Assembly: GCA_035048485.1 (NCBI GenBank)
Contig: CM068585.1
Location: 17,341,501-17,405,500, forward strand
Length of the DNA stretch: 64,000 nt
Source: Pteria penguin
Taxonomy: Eukaryota; Mollusca; Bivalvia; Pterioida; Pteriidae
Direction: 5' to 3'
A program made the translations under genes and the position numbers. Shown piece by piece: positions 1 to 11,189 of this stretch (position 1 is the first letter of the stretch; every line of letters starts with the position of its first letter). The notes below the pieces were generated by a model that had not been told where the DNA came from, ran no database searches, and was given only the letters and a program-made list of their open reading frames with translations.

Positions 1-465
1 GGTGCAGTTTTGTTTGGGCATCACCCTGATGTCATTTCCACCCGTGTCCTTAGATATACATATGGCGAAGCCAGGAACATGAGATTTGAAGAAGGTAGAC
101 ATCCACCAGAACGAAAGTTCATAGACAAGAAGGGTGTGGAACGTTGCAGGGAGGCATTTCATAAGATTGCTATAGCAGGAACACCAGTGCCATCCACAGG
201 CCATGCTATAGAACAACTTACACAGCCCACGTATGATGATTCTAATAAGACTTCAACCACTTACTACTACTCAACAAACCCTGATGTTGTCGTAATTGAT
301 GATACATGCCAAAAGTTAGGAACTGTCACAATATATCACCCTCCCAATATAAGTGGTAGAACAGCATTCAAAGAACGATATATTTTTGGTGGAACCGAAT
401 CCAGAGTGGAAATACAAAACCAAGAGAATGGGCAAATGGTGGAATTTACTTTTGATGTTTTATAG
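1..465 (+). CDS. HSPA12A: HSPA12-like (heat shock 70 kDa protein 12A/B) 3' terminal coding exon, partial
   Basis: The frame is open from base 1 (GAVLFGHHPDVISTRV) to the TAG at 463-465 and gives 154 residues. The real start lies upstream of the window. The residue pattern matches the C-terminal end of HSPA12 proteins as I know it: GAVLFG-x-x-P-x-V-I at the end of the ATPase subdomain, then R-x-x-x-TYG, then E-x-x-HPPE, then a cysteine-containing segment, a G-x-V/A-x-x-L-x-x-Y-x-P-like stretch, a KLG strand, and a final FGxTE...V-x-F-x-x-L. HSPA12 proteins are divergent cytosolic HSP70 relatives with an actin-like ATPase fold and an atypical substrate-binding part. Bivalves carry dozens of copies, often linked to stress and immune responses. 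The exon has no frameshift. A dispersed repeat starts about 25 bp after the stop, so the 3' UTR is either short or repeat-derived. HSPA12A versus HSPA12B cannot be decided from this fragment. Confidence 0.85.
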   Translation, partial: GAVLFGHHPDVISTRVLRYTYGEARNMRFEEGRHPPERKFIDKKGVERCREAFHKIAIAGTPVPSTGHAIEQLTQPTYDDSNKTSTTYYYSTNPDVVVIDDTCQKLGTVTIYHPPNISGRTAFKERYIFGGTESRVEIQNQENGQMVEFTFDVL

Positions 466-489
466 GATATCATTATACTGTGTGATTTA

Positions 490-1785
490 TTATTTAGCTG
501 AATTGAGCCGAAAGCTAAAGTGAGCTTTCTGACCACCTGTTGTCCACTGTCCGTCTGTCTTAAAACTTTTAACATTTTCAGTGTCTTCTTCAAAAATGCT
601 AGGAGGCTTTAGATGAAACTTGGTATAGATTAAGTACTATAGGCCCTCTACCAAGTCTGTGCATTTCATCTAAATCAGTTGACAGATGGTGCCACCATGG
701 CTAAAAATAGGTTTAGTGTACAGCTCTTGGAAAATATTCTCTACAACCCCTATATGGATAATAAAACTAATGGCATCTGAGTGATCTAAAAGGATGTATG
801 TTTCAACTCTGTTCATGTTGTTGAAATCAGAAAAATAATTTTTGACATCTTTTCCGACTTTAACATTTTCATGCAAAATAGCATGGTTTTCATCAATATT
901 TTCCCTATGGTTGACTTTTGATGCACTGGAAAGCTTATTTTAGCCTGTGTATACTAATGGGTTTTTAAGGGGGTTTTTGTAAGAGCTTTGACAAAATTTT
1001 AATGTTTGGATTTTTCATGAATTTTTCAAGATTGCAGAAATGGTAGAGGGGTTGATGTGGGATGGTTATATTTTCACATTTTCAAATTTTACTCTGGAAC
1101 AACTCAGTGGTTTTGTTGAAACTTAATAGGAACAAAGTACTATAGGTCCCCATCAAGTGTAGTTGTTTTTGTTTTGGATATGTCAGTAGGTGGTGCCGCC
1201 ATAGCCAAAAGTAAGTCTTATACAGTATGCCTCTGTTGATGAACTTCTTTTCTTTTCAGAACTGCTGCATACAAAGACAAACTGAATGCATCAGAGTGAT
1301 AAAAAAAAATATGTGTGAAGAAGTGTTGCTGTTTTGGATTCCAGTCTAAATCATTATGTTTTATTCAGTTTTCGCCCATTTTTGGACTATATCATTTTAA
1401 TGCAAAAAAAAACCCTTCATAAATATTTTCCCTTTGGTTGATTTTTAATGCAATTTATTGCTATAATTTTAGCCAGAATTAATGAAAGGAATGCTTTTGT
1501 CAAAGAATTAATTCAATTATTTAAGATTGAAAAGGTAAGAGGGGAGGGGGTTTGATTTTCACATTTTTAACTTTTTCTTCACTACTTCTAATATTTGGGG
1601 AAATTTGGTAGGTACTAAGTAAAGATGGTCCTGTACAATTTTAGATGTTTTAAAAGTTTAAAGAAACTAAAGACTTATGGCCACCTACAAGCATTGTTGT
1701 TTTTAAATATCATTATGTTTAATGTTTTCCATGTCATAGGTGAGCGATATAGGTGGACTTTGAACTCTTGTTCTGTTTTTGAGGT
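490..1785 (+). mobile_element. Dispersed element of tandem ~0.5-kb degenerate units (copy 1)
   Basis: It opens with a degenerate palindrome (TTGAGCCGAAAGCTAAAGTGAGC) and a GTCCGTCTGTC tract. Three diverged units follow, each recognisable by a GAAACTTGGTA-like segment, an AGTACTATAGG segment and a GGTGGTGCCRCCATRGCYAAAA segment (about 612, 1119 and 1600). It ends near the motif GGTGAGCGATATAGG at about 1740-1754. The copy at 6385-8521 has the same start and end motifs but is better preserved. It lies directly behind the HSPA12 stop codon. The open frames inside are low-complexity shadows. Confidence 0.6.
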
Positions 1786-2548
1786 GATTTTATGAAATGT
1801 TCTGTTCTATCAGTTTAAAATTAGCACACTGTAGGGAGGGTTTTATGACAATTGTATATTCGTTTTAATCATACTGTGGGGTTTTATTTTGCAAAGTGCA
1901 TCTGTTTGTTTTACACCACACTAAGATTACTTCAGTCATGATGATGGCACCCACTTGGTGCATTATAAGCCTCATTACACCTGAGGCATGACATGGGATT
2001 CAGTTAACTCTGTCTCATCTGAAGTATAGAAAGGGGGACGGAGGATGATCAATCACTGATAGATCTGAACTTACCACTTGGATACATTCAGTTTGATGTC
2101 TGATTGGAAATCCATTACATTAGCACTAGACCAACCTGTCCCTGCATGAGGCCAACTAATAGTATTCCAATTTACACAGTAATATTTCAGAGATTGTCAA
2201 ATTTTGTATAGCATTTATTATATATTAGTCTATCCAAGACAAAACGCCACGCACAATCCTAGAAATCATTTAATTATACCTAAGCAAATGAAGTTTGGGT
2301 GTAAATATAAATCATCATATCTGTTACTTTAGTTAAGAAGTTTTGAAAGCAACTTTGTGATATAAATGCTACTGCTAAATACTTGTTGATATTTCACACA
2401 ATTGTTACCTGTGACACAAGGGTGTGTCATGACCTTAATCTATGTATCTAATTGAGACTACATGTTGTATATCTAACTTTATAGTTTTATAGTTACATGA
2501 CATTGTTGTCACTTGGGGTATTTGTCTCATTAGAACTGTACTAGTTGG

Positions 2549-2885
2549 CCAGATTGCAAAGCAATTCTGGTCTATAGATTGGTGATGTCTGTCTGTGTGT
2601 CCATCAACATTTGGTTAAAGTTTCTGGTTTAAGCAAAATCTCAGCAACTAAGAGGAATATAAACATAATACTTCACACATAGGTTTCTTATGAACAGAGC
2701 TTTCAAATAATGCCATGACTTTTGACCCGCTGACTTTAACCTTGGACTTTGACCTACTTTTAATGAATTTTAACTTTGACTATATCTTTTGAATCAATAC
2801 GGGTAGAGCTTTGATACTTCACACTTAGGTTCAATCTATATAACGAGTGCTTTCAAACGATACCATAACTTTAGACCTTGTTTTG
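2549..2885 (+). repeat. Palindrome-headed dispersed repeat, CCAGATTGC family
   Basis: It begins with the near-perfect palindrome CCAGATTGCAAAGCAATTCTGG (2549-2570), continues with GTCTGTCTGTGTGTCC, and then contains two diverged units with the phrases CTTCACACWTAGGTT, TTTCAAAYRATRCCATRACTTT and CTTGGACTTTGACCTAC. The overall plan is the same as in the repeats at 36637 and 48308, but the head palindrome differs. Confidence 0.5.
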
Positions 2886-4230
2886 GCATGTAACATAGCA
2901 TTTGATTGGTAAAGTAGCTTTTAGTGTTATTCCATCCACAAATTTCTTCTCTGACATTGTGTAACAACATTTATTTTCGTGCTTGAAACAGAAAGTTTCC
3001 GAAAGAAACTCTATAGAATTATAAGGAATAAATCTCAAAGGCTTTTGATGGATGTAGGTCAATACTCAGAAAACAAGGATGGAACCTTTCCGTAATGTGC
3101 CATATGTAATAATGCATTTTTCATTCAGGTTTTTTTTTAATTGTTTAGAAAGGGGGCAGGGGTCATTTACCTCTATCCACTGAAAAATGATAAAGAGTCC
3201 TTCCTTAAGGAATCTAGATTGAGACATAGTAAGGGATGACAGATACACCTCTACAGGCCTGTTTATAATGATAAATTTTTTGGTTTGTGATGGGACTCAT
3301 TTGTGCCATTTTATCTTGAACAAATTATACATTTTACTATGAGGGCTTTTGGGTTTATATTTGTACAATAGCTGATTACTCACTATGATTAATGGGTAGC
3401 TGGAACAGTTAATTGTTGTAAAACAACTTAAATGATTAATGTTTTCATTCTTCATCAAAATAATCTATATGCTAAAAATGTGATATTTAAACTTAAGTTT
3501 AGGTACAAGTGAACTAAATGCCAACCATAATCAACATATGGGCCAAGTAGAAAGATTTTTTTATGACCATAGTGTATTCTGGTTTATGATTGTATTACTT
3601 TATTTTATTATTGCTTATTATTATCCGTTGCATTGCTATTATAGATAGCATAGATTGCATCTACTATAGCAATTACTTTTAGAAGTAGGTAAAGAAGTAC
3701 ACATGCATTTTATTTACATTAATAGAGTATATATAGAATTGTATATTTACATATTTTACTTCTATTTCTACATGCTTGAAACTTTTACCGTACTCTATAT
3801 ATAAAGTATATTCATAAATGGAATGTAATTACATTATCAGAACATTTGTAATATGTGTGTGGTCCTTCCTGTTTCCCTCCATTGCTAAGCGCTGGTCACC
3901 ACACTGGTTACCACCATATAACTGTTCTACCCTATATTAAATTCAGTGATGTTAGATCATAATAAACTTACACTTAATTATCTGTTACTTAAAACACCAT
4001 GTATCTCAAACATCTGGTTAAGTCGAAGTTTTTTGAAGTCCAAATTAAAGTGTTCTGAGGCCTCATTGCATGTACATACAATGTCTGGTAACTAGATTGG
4101 TCTTAGTCCTGTGAAGTGTGACTTATCTACAGTCAGTATAGTATTTTATTATAATGTAAGAATAATGTATATAATTTTCGTAAGCTGTATTACTCTTCCA
4201 TTGTGTGTCATCATGATTTTAGGATAAGTA

Positions 4231-4317
4231 AGAAAAAAGAGGAGTTACCGGCTCAGTTATGTGGCAGAAGTCACCATGGAGCTATACAATACATGAATAT
4301 AAATAATATAATAGAAC
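4231..4317 (+). repeat. ~87-bp dispersed repeat, copy A
   Basis: The block AGAGGAGTTACCGGCTCAG through CATGAATATAAATAATATA is nearly identical to 58822-58910, 54 kb away, with about three substitutions by eye. No coding potential or terminal repeat is visible. The class is unknown. Confidence 0.65.
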
Positions 4318-4420
4318 ATTTAACACATTACAAAATTATTTGATTGTAGTGCAATTACGATACCGACTTAGGACGGTCATTTAATTTGACAAAAGCCAAA
4401 CAAATGGTGTGGTAAAACAT

Positions 4421-5480
4421 AATATCCTGGCAGCCAAGCTACATGGATATCCTTGGATACCAGTAATATCCTGACAGCAAAGTTACAGGGATTCTTTGAT
4501 ACCAGTAATATCCTGACAACAAAGTTATAGGAATTCCTGGATACCAGTACATGTATTATCTTGGCAGCAAAGTTATAGGGATATCCTTGGATACCTATAA
4601 TGTCTTGGCAGCAAAGTTATAGGGATCCTTGGATACCTATGATATCTTGGCAGTAAAGTTATAGGGATCCTTGGATACTGGGAATATCCTGACAGCAAAG
4701 TTATAGGGATTCCTGTATACCAGTAATAATATTGGCAGCCAAGTTATAGGGATATCCTTGGATACCTATAATATCTTGGCAGCAAAGTTATAGGGATTCC
4801 TGGATACCAGTAATATCCTGGCAGCCAAGTTATAGTGATATCCTTGAATACTGGTAATATCTTGGCAGCAAAGTTATAAGGATTCCTGGATACCGGTAAT
4901 ATCCTGGCAGCAAAGTTATAGGCATTCCTGGATACTGGTGATATCCTGGCAGCAGAGTTATAGGAATTCCTGGATACCGGTAATATCCTGGCAGCAAAGT
5001 TATAGGCATTCCTGGATACCGGTAATATCCTGGCAGCAGAGTCATAGGGATTCCTGGATACCGGTAATATCCTGGCAGCAAAGTTATAGGGATTCCTGAA
5101 TACTGGTGATATCCTGGCAGCAGAGTTATAGGAATTCCTGGATACCGGTAATATCCTGGCAGCAAAGTTATAGGGATTCCTGAATACTGGTGATATCCTG
5201 GCAGCAGAGTTATAGGAATTCCTGGATACCGGTAATATCCTGGCAGCAAAGTTATAGGCATTCCTGGATACCGGTAATATCCTGGCAGCAGAGTCATAGG
5301 GATTCCTGGATACCGGTAATATCCTGGCAGCAAAGTTATAGGCATTCCTGGATACCGGTATTAACCTGGCAGCAAAGTTATATCGATTCCTGGATATCGG
5401 CAATATCCTGGCAGCAGAGTCATAGGGATTCCTGGATACTGGTAATATCCTGACAGCCAATTTATAGGGATTCTTGGATA
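4421..5480. repeat. 42-bp minisatellite, about 25 units
   Basis: The unit consists of GGATACCGGTAATATCCTGG, then CAGCAAAGTTATAGG, then an RTTCCT end; 42 bp in total. The left part (4421-4760) is diverged and some units differ in length; the right part (4840-5430) is homogeneous and shows 84-bp dimers. Because 42 is divisible by 3 and the unit lacks stops in several frames, three long artefactual frames stay open: two on the minus strand (4744-5526, 14-residue period around SRNPYNFAARILPV) and one on the plus strand. I treat them as non-coding. Confidence 0.9.
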
Positions 5481-5670
5481 GCTTTCCCAAGGGCAAGGGT
5501 TCATTCCCTTCAACAGGGTGTGACAATCGTTATACAGTGATCATCTTCTTTCCTTAAAATTATGCATTGTATGGAATTAAAAATCGATTTTAACAGGATA
5601 TACATGTATATAATTATTATAGAGAGCGTTCATTCGCATTCTATGAAATTATTGGTTATGGCTTATTCGA

Positions 5671-5673
<3 letters not shown>

Positions 5674-5703
<30 letters not shown>
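5674..5703. repeat. (TG)n microsatellite
   Basis: Uninterrupted GT/TG dinucleotide run of about 30 bp. Confidence 0.9.
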
Positions 5704-5708
<5 letters not shown>

Positions 5709-5784
5709 TTCATAAATAAGTATTAATGTCATTTATCATCTCGCTGGGACAGAATGTGTCATATTTCCTTTTGAGTTTCATTGT

Positions 5785-6245
5785 CCTTGTAGATAAAAAC
5801 TTTAACCTTGGACATAACATATGAGCAGTAGGAGATTTGACACGTCACATATGCATTCATTATGATATGACCTTTCACTGGGAACCAATACTTTTAACCT
5901 CGGGACCGTTTGACGTTGGACTTTGGCCTAAGTTCCAAAAACTTTAACCCGAGTTATATCCTTTTTTACCGTGAGAGATAGGGCTTTCATATTCCACATA
6001 CAGATTACTCAGGATCCATGCTTTCATTTGGTACCAAGACCTAATGACATTGACTGTGGATTTTGACCTACTTTTCAAAATCTTTGATCTTGGTGTTAGA
6101 TTATGAAAATTAGAGATGTGGCTTTAATATGTTATATAGGTAGTCCTCGTTACAAGATCTTTCACCGGATTCAGAAGTTTTTGACATTGTTACTTTGTAA
6201 GTTTTGACTTGCTTTTCAGAAATGTGAACATTGATCAGAACTTAT
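5785..6245 (+). repeat. Headless copy of the 'CTTTAACCTTGGACATAACAT' repeat
   Basis: Three diverged units are marked by CTTTAACCTTGG/CTTTAACCC, AGGGCTTTCATATTC, CTTTCAYYGGKACCAA and TTTTGACCTACTTTTC. The wording is clearly related to the bodies of the repeats at 2549, 28600, 36637 and 48308, but no head palindrome is present. Confidence 0.5.
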
Positions 6246-6296
6246 GAACTGTAATAAAGACTCGAAGAAGTCCTCCAAAGGGAAGTCCGGTACATA

Positions 6297-6384
6297 AAAA
6301 AGTAAAGGAACACAAACACTCTGTATTGCAATATCCAATATATTGCACTCTGCAATACAGAGTGTTTGTGTTCCTTTACTTTTT
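6297..6384. repeat. Perfect 34-bp inverted repeat (hairpin), 20-bp loop
   Basis: The left arm 6297-6330 (starts AAAAAGTAAAGGAACACAAA) is the exact reverse complement of the right arm 6351-6384; the loop is 6331-6350. The right arm ends at the base before the AGCTCACCTGAG head of the next element. It could be a tiny foldback transposon or an inverted duplication formed during insertion. Confidence 0.9.
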
Positions 6385-8521
6385 AGCTCACCTGAGCCAA
6401 AGGCTCAAGTGAGCTATTGTCATCACTCTTCGTCCGTCCGTAAACTTTTCACATTTTCAACTTCTTCTTCAGAACCGCGTAAAGGATTTTCATGAAACCT
6501 GGTATGGATGAAGTACTAGGGGTCCTCTACCAAGTTTGTTCATTTCGTATAAATCCCTCATTAGGTGGCGCCACCATTGCTAAAAATAGATCTCAGAGGG
6601 TACCCCTCTTTGAAAATCTTCTCCAGAACCAGTGTATGGACTATAAAACTAATGGCATCTGAGTGATCTAGAAGGATGTATGTCTCAAGTTTGTACATAT
6701 CATTGAAATCCGATAAATAATTTTTGACATTTTTTTGACGTTTTTTGGACTTTGTAATTTTAATGCAAAAAAGAGGTATTTTTTTCTTTTATTAAACATT
6801 GATGCATTAATTTGGTTAATTTGATCATTTTTATGGTAAGAAATACTACTGTAAAGAAATTTTTTCAATATTTCATGTTTTGGATTTTTTATGAATTTTT
6901 TAAGACTTTCAAGAAAAAGGGGGGGGGGGGACAATTGGTGTACACATTTCACATTTTGAACTTTTTCTACAGAACCGCAGAAAGGAATTTGATGAAACTT
7001 AGTATGCAACAAGTACTCAAGGTCCCCTACAAATCTGGCCATCTTTGTAAGGATCCGTCCACAGGTGGTGCCACCACAGGCAAAAGTGGGTCAAAGAGGG
7101 TACCCTCCTTTGACAAACTTTTTCTTCAGACTGGGGGCATACAGAGACAAACCGAATGCATAGGTTTGATTTAAAGGGATGTGTTAAGAAGTGTTGTTAT
7201 TTTTGGTTCCGTTCCGAAATCAAATTTTAACGTTTTTTGGACGTTTTTTTGGACTGTCTAATTTTAATACAGAAATTAGTTATTTTTTTCTTTTAGTAAA
7301 TATTGATGCAATAATTTGGTTTAATTTGATCATTTTGATGATAAGAAATACTACTGTGAAGAAATTTTTTCATTATTTCATGTTTTGGATTTTTTATGAA
7401 TTTTTTAAAACTTTCAAGAATAAGGGGGGTGGAACAATGGTTGTAAACATTTCACAGTTTGAACTTCTTCTTCAGAACCACTTGATGGAATTTCATGAAA
7501 ACATCAAGTACTCAAGGTCCCCTACAAATGTGGTCATCTTTGTCAGGATCCGTCAACAGGTGTCGCCACCACAGGCAAAAATAAATCAAAGAGGGTACCC
7601 TCCTTTGATAAACTTCTTCTTCAGACTGGGGGGATACTGAGACAAACCGAATGCATGGGAATGATCTAGAGGAATGTGTAAAGAAGTCTTGTTATATGTG
7701 GTTCAGTTTCGAAATCAAATTTTTAACGTTTTTCTACATCATTTTGGACTTAGTATTTTCATTGCAAAACATGGGACTTAACTCATTTTTGCCCCTCATA
7801 TTATAATTTGATGCTGTCATTTGATTTAAATAAATCATATTCAAACCAAAAAATGCTGCAGTTAAAATATTTCATCAATATTTAATGCAGCAGAGTGTTC
7901 TAGAGGGGTGTCTTAAGAAGTGTTGCTGATTCCGAATGCTAAATTTTTTTTTAGAATTTATTTCAATGTTTTTAAAATAAAAAAAAGGGGGGGGGGTGCT
8001 CTGGTTGTATATTAATTTGAGCTTTGATGGGCTTATTCTTCATAAGAAATGGAAGGATTTTGATGAAACTTGGCATGAATGAATACTCAACGTCCCCTAC
8101 GACAGCTGTAGTTTTTCGGCCAGATCCATTAAGAGGTGGATCTAGGGTACAGTGACATAGGCCCAGAGGGTACCCTCCTTTGACAGACTTATTCTTCACA
8201 CTGGCTATATAGATAGACAAACTAAATGCATCAGAGTGATCTAGAAGTGTGTCTTAAGAAGTGTCGTTGTATTTGGTGCCATTCAGAAGTCAAATTTTTT
8301 TTACATATTTTTTACTGAAATAAAGGTAATTGTGAAGAATAACAATGCTAAAATTTATTTTAGAATTTTTTTCAATCTTGTTAAGATTAACAAAATAAGG
8401 GGGTGCACTGTTTATATGTTAAGGTATGCTTTGATAGGCTTCTTCTTCAAAAGCAATGGAATGCTTTCGATATGTTCAAGGTACTCAGGTGAGCGATATA
8501 GGCCCTCTTGGTCCTCTTGTT
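6385..8521 (+). mobile_element. Non-autonomous element with 10-bp terminal inverted repeats and ~0.5-kb internal tandem units (copy 2)
   Basis: The left end has GCTCACCTGA (6386-6395) inside a longer palindrome (AGCTCACCTGAGCC, loop, GGCTCAAGTGAGCT). The right end has the exact reverse complement TCAGGTGAGC (8485-8494), followed by GATATAGGCCCTCTTGG. Between them are four or more units with landmarks RGAGGGTACCCTCCTTTGA near 6597, 7096, 7592 and 8168, i.e. spacings of about 499, 497 and 576 bp. G-runs at 6919-6930, 7423-7429 and 7986-7997 recur at the same place in each unit. No transposase is encoded; the open frames at 6812-7174 and 7191-7640 are similar to each other only because the DNA is tandemly repeated. 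Confidence 0.7.
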
Positions 8522-9294
8522 TATGTAAGGGATGTGGCTATGATATTTCATGTGTTTATTCTTAATTCATGACAAATTCTAAGGTATCAAGAATTTTTAC
8601 CTCCTGAGCTTGACTTTTGACCTGCTTTTCAAAAACTTTAACCCATGTCATACCTTATGAAAAGGTTTACCAGTAATATGTATTTTACAGAAATCGAACC
8701 CAGATATTGTAGAGAGAGGCTCTAGTGAGGTCTATCAAATCTCGATAACCGAACACTCTCATCTCATTCTCCTCCGACCCCATTAACGGAGACACTTAAT
8801 GATAATGAAGAATGGAAAATCAGCCCTTGTGATCCAAATTAAGTGTAGATTGTCATAAACCAGTCAGTCAAGGTTGTTAGTCACTGTGATTATGCCATTT
8901 TGTGAGTCGGACTCGTAACCACAAATAAGTGCATTCAAATCTTACTGGATAGTTGGTTTTGTAGTTTACTAGATGTATTAGAATCTCCATTTGGAGTATC
9001 GAGTATAGTGGACTTTCTTCTCAAATGTATGATTTCAAGACAAAGTAATCGTAATGCATTTGAGTATGCCAACATATATGTAATGCTTGCTACGCTATTG
9101 ATACCAAATCGGGCATACTAACGTTAGCATAATTCCGGCACAAACGATAGTGTCAATTATTTTCACCAAGACTTGTTGGTTTATGCAGCACAATGATGCC
9201 TTTAAAACTGAAGTGATTGTAAAAGTCGAGTTTTGTTTAAAATTGAAACATTGTGTTGTTTGCCCAATTTATCGAAATAGTTTTGATTTGTTTA

Positions 9295-9545
9295 ATTCTT
9301 GTATACAGTACAGCGACATTATTACAGTCTCATGTATATGGTGACGGCACCTGCAAGATGCACTGTGCAGAAGTTTGACTTATGTAATAAACACATCCGA
9401 AGTCGGGAAGAATTTTTTGACGTGCAACGACGCCTCATGTCTTCTGTGACACGGAACTTCACTTTCTACTTCCTCATTCAAAAGACAGAACATCAACTCG
9501 ACCCTGCGACTTTTCGTCTAAGAGCCAACCACCCTTTCGATTAAC
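9295..9545 (-). mobile_element. Degenerate tRNA-derived SINE (minus strand)
   Basis: The order matches the reverse of better copies: ATATGGTGACGGCACCTGC (core), then CACATCCGAAGTCGGGAAG, then TCAAAAGACAGAACA, then a worn tRNA-like head at the right end. It is strongly diverged, so this is an old copy. Confidence 0.55.
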
Positions 9546-9906
9546 TCTTCCATAAAACATAATTATGCATTGAGAATGTCATCTGAGGTCAAACCAAACT
9601 TCATCAATTAACGCATTTGATTATGACATCATAAATGGATAATTGAAAGTGGTCTAAGTGTCACTGATGCATGATATTGTTCTTTTACGAATCATGGAAG
9701 ATGTGAATTGAGCACGCCAGTTCTCTCTTGAGATGACTTTGATATTGAACAATTAACCATGTTAGCAGGAGGTCGTATATTAATTGATGCCAATAACATT
9801 TGAAGCATGTTTATGGAATTTTCTATACACCGATGAGTAAACAATGTGCCTTAATTGAGGGATCGCCAGATCTAACTTTAACAACGCCCATTACGTAGTT
9901 TCATTG

Positions 9907-9914
9907 TGACGTCA
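9907..9914. promoter_or_regulatory. CRE-like palindrome TGACGTCA
   Basis: A perfect consensus cAMP-response element stands in GTTTCATTGTGACGTCACAG. It is an isolated match in non-coding DNA with no promoter called nearby, so function is unproven. Confidence 0.2.
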
Positions 9915-10648
9915 CAGTTAAAATTATGTTTGACGGGCCATTTATTTATGACGCCATAATGAAAAAGGTGCCAAAAGGTGTGATGTCGGGCATTTGACGA
10001 TGAGTCGATTGATAGACATGCAGTGTTTATGGTAGTGCTGACAAAAACAGTACGACTTATCTCTCTTGAGATACTTCGCCCATCAAAAATCTGTTGGTGA
10101 GCAGTACTTTACTTCGTTGATTAAATTTTAATATACAGAAGCAAGATCTTTCATGAAACACTGATCCCCAGGCAACAGTCAATTCCGGTGTATAAAAATA
10201 ATAATCATGATATAATGAAAGAATAGAATTTGATCAACGTCACGAGAAGTGCACAAGAATCGTACGTATTTCATTCAGAGTCGGTAATTCACAAGAAATG
10301 CTTAGTGCGCTGGTATACAATTAAAATCAATTATGCACACAGATTTGCAACAATTCTCAACTGAAAACTGAAAGCGGTAAATAAAAATAAATAAATAAAA
10401 GGATAAATTAACAATTAAAAATCAAGTTAAATAAGATAAAAACTGGTATAAGGATTTTATAATTGGAATGAATTCAGTTATATTTTTTGACAATTTTCGG
10501 GAGAAATTATCATAATAATGCAACGTTTTGGCATTTTCCAAATGGCTGTAATAACAGTAACATAATTTTCTCTCTTTTATGCAAAATGTGGAAAGTGGCT
10601 CTGCCGCCTTTGTCCTACGCACCTGTCTTAAATATTGTAGATAGTTGT

Positions 10649-10682
10649 GTTTTTTTTTCTTTTCTTTCTTTTTTTTTTTTTT
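10649..10682. repeat. Poly-T tract
   Basis: T-rich tract with scattered C, just upstream of the (AT)n array. Confidence 0.7.
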
Positions 10683-10721
10683 CTTCATGTATGTGGCCTA
10701 TTCAGTACTTAAACGTTTTAA

Positions 10722-10855
<134 letters not shown>

Positions 10856-10869
10856 TCTTTCTAAGTGAA

Positions 10870-11135
10870 GCCGGCTTGGCCTAGTGGTATCATCGCGCTC
10901 TTCTCATGTTATGGAGGCCGCGGTTCGAGTCACGTTCTAGTCATGCCGATGTCTTGTCTTTCAGATGAGACAGTAAAAATCGAGGCCCCGTATCGTGACA
11001 CGTTAAAGATCCCTCACTGTTTCGGGTGGGTCCGTTGCAAAGGTCAAAATGTGTATGCCCCCGCATCAGGCAGATGCCGTCACCATATATACGTGAAATA
11101 TTCGTGGTGTGACGTTAAACAAATATCAATCAATC
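10870..11135 (+). mobile_element. tRNA-derived SINE, near full length
   Basis: The pol III A box TGGCCTAGTGG is at 10877-10887 and the B box GGTTCGAGTC at 10922-10931. They are followed by a conserved middle (GTCTTTCAGATGAGACAG, ATCCCTCACTGTTTCGGGTG), the core CATCAGGCAGATGCCGTCAC, and a tail GTGTGACGTTAAACAAATAT with CAATCAATC. This is the best-preserved of several family members here. The architecture resembles molluscan V/RUDI-type SINEs, but that name is from memory and unverified. A (CT)n run follows at 11136-11149. Confidence 0.85.
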
Positions 11136-11183
11136 ACTCTCTCTCTCTCAGTACGAGCAATAAAACAAAAAGAAAAAAAACTT

Positions 11184-11189
11184 AAAAAA
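11184..11189 (-). terminator. Pol III terminator of the tRNA-Gly gene
   Basis: Six T on the minus strand begin immediately after the discriminator base. Confidence 0.8.

Noticed and set aside
4744..5526. 260-residue minus-strand frame with 14-residue repeats, and its 171- and 87-residue companions in other frames
   Set aside because: The unit length is a multiple of three and several frames are open at once; no flanking gene structure is visible. It is a minisatellite artefact.
6812..7640. Two similar frames with FFxYFMFWIFYEFFKTFK
   Set aside because: Their similarity comes from the tandem DNA units of the transposable element; the composition is that of AT-rich non-coding DNA.
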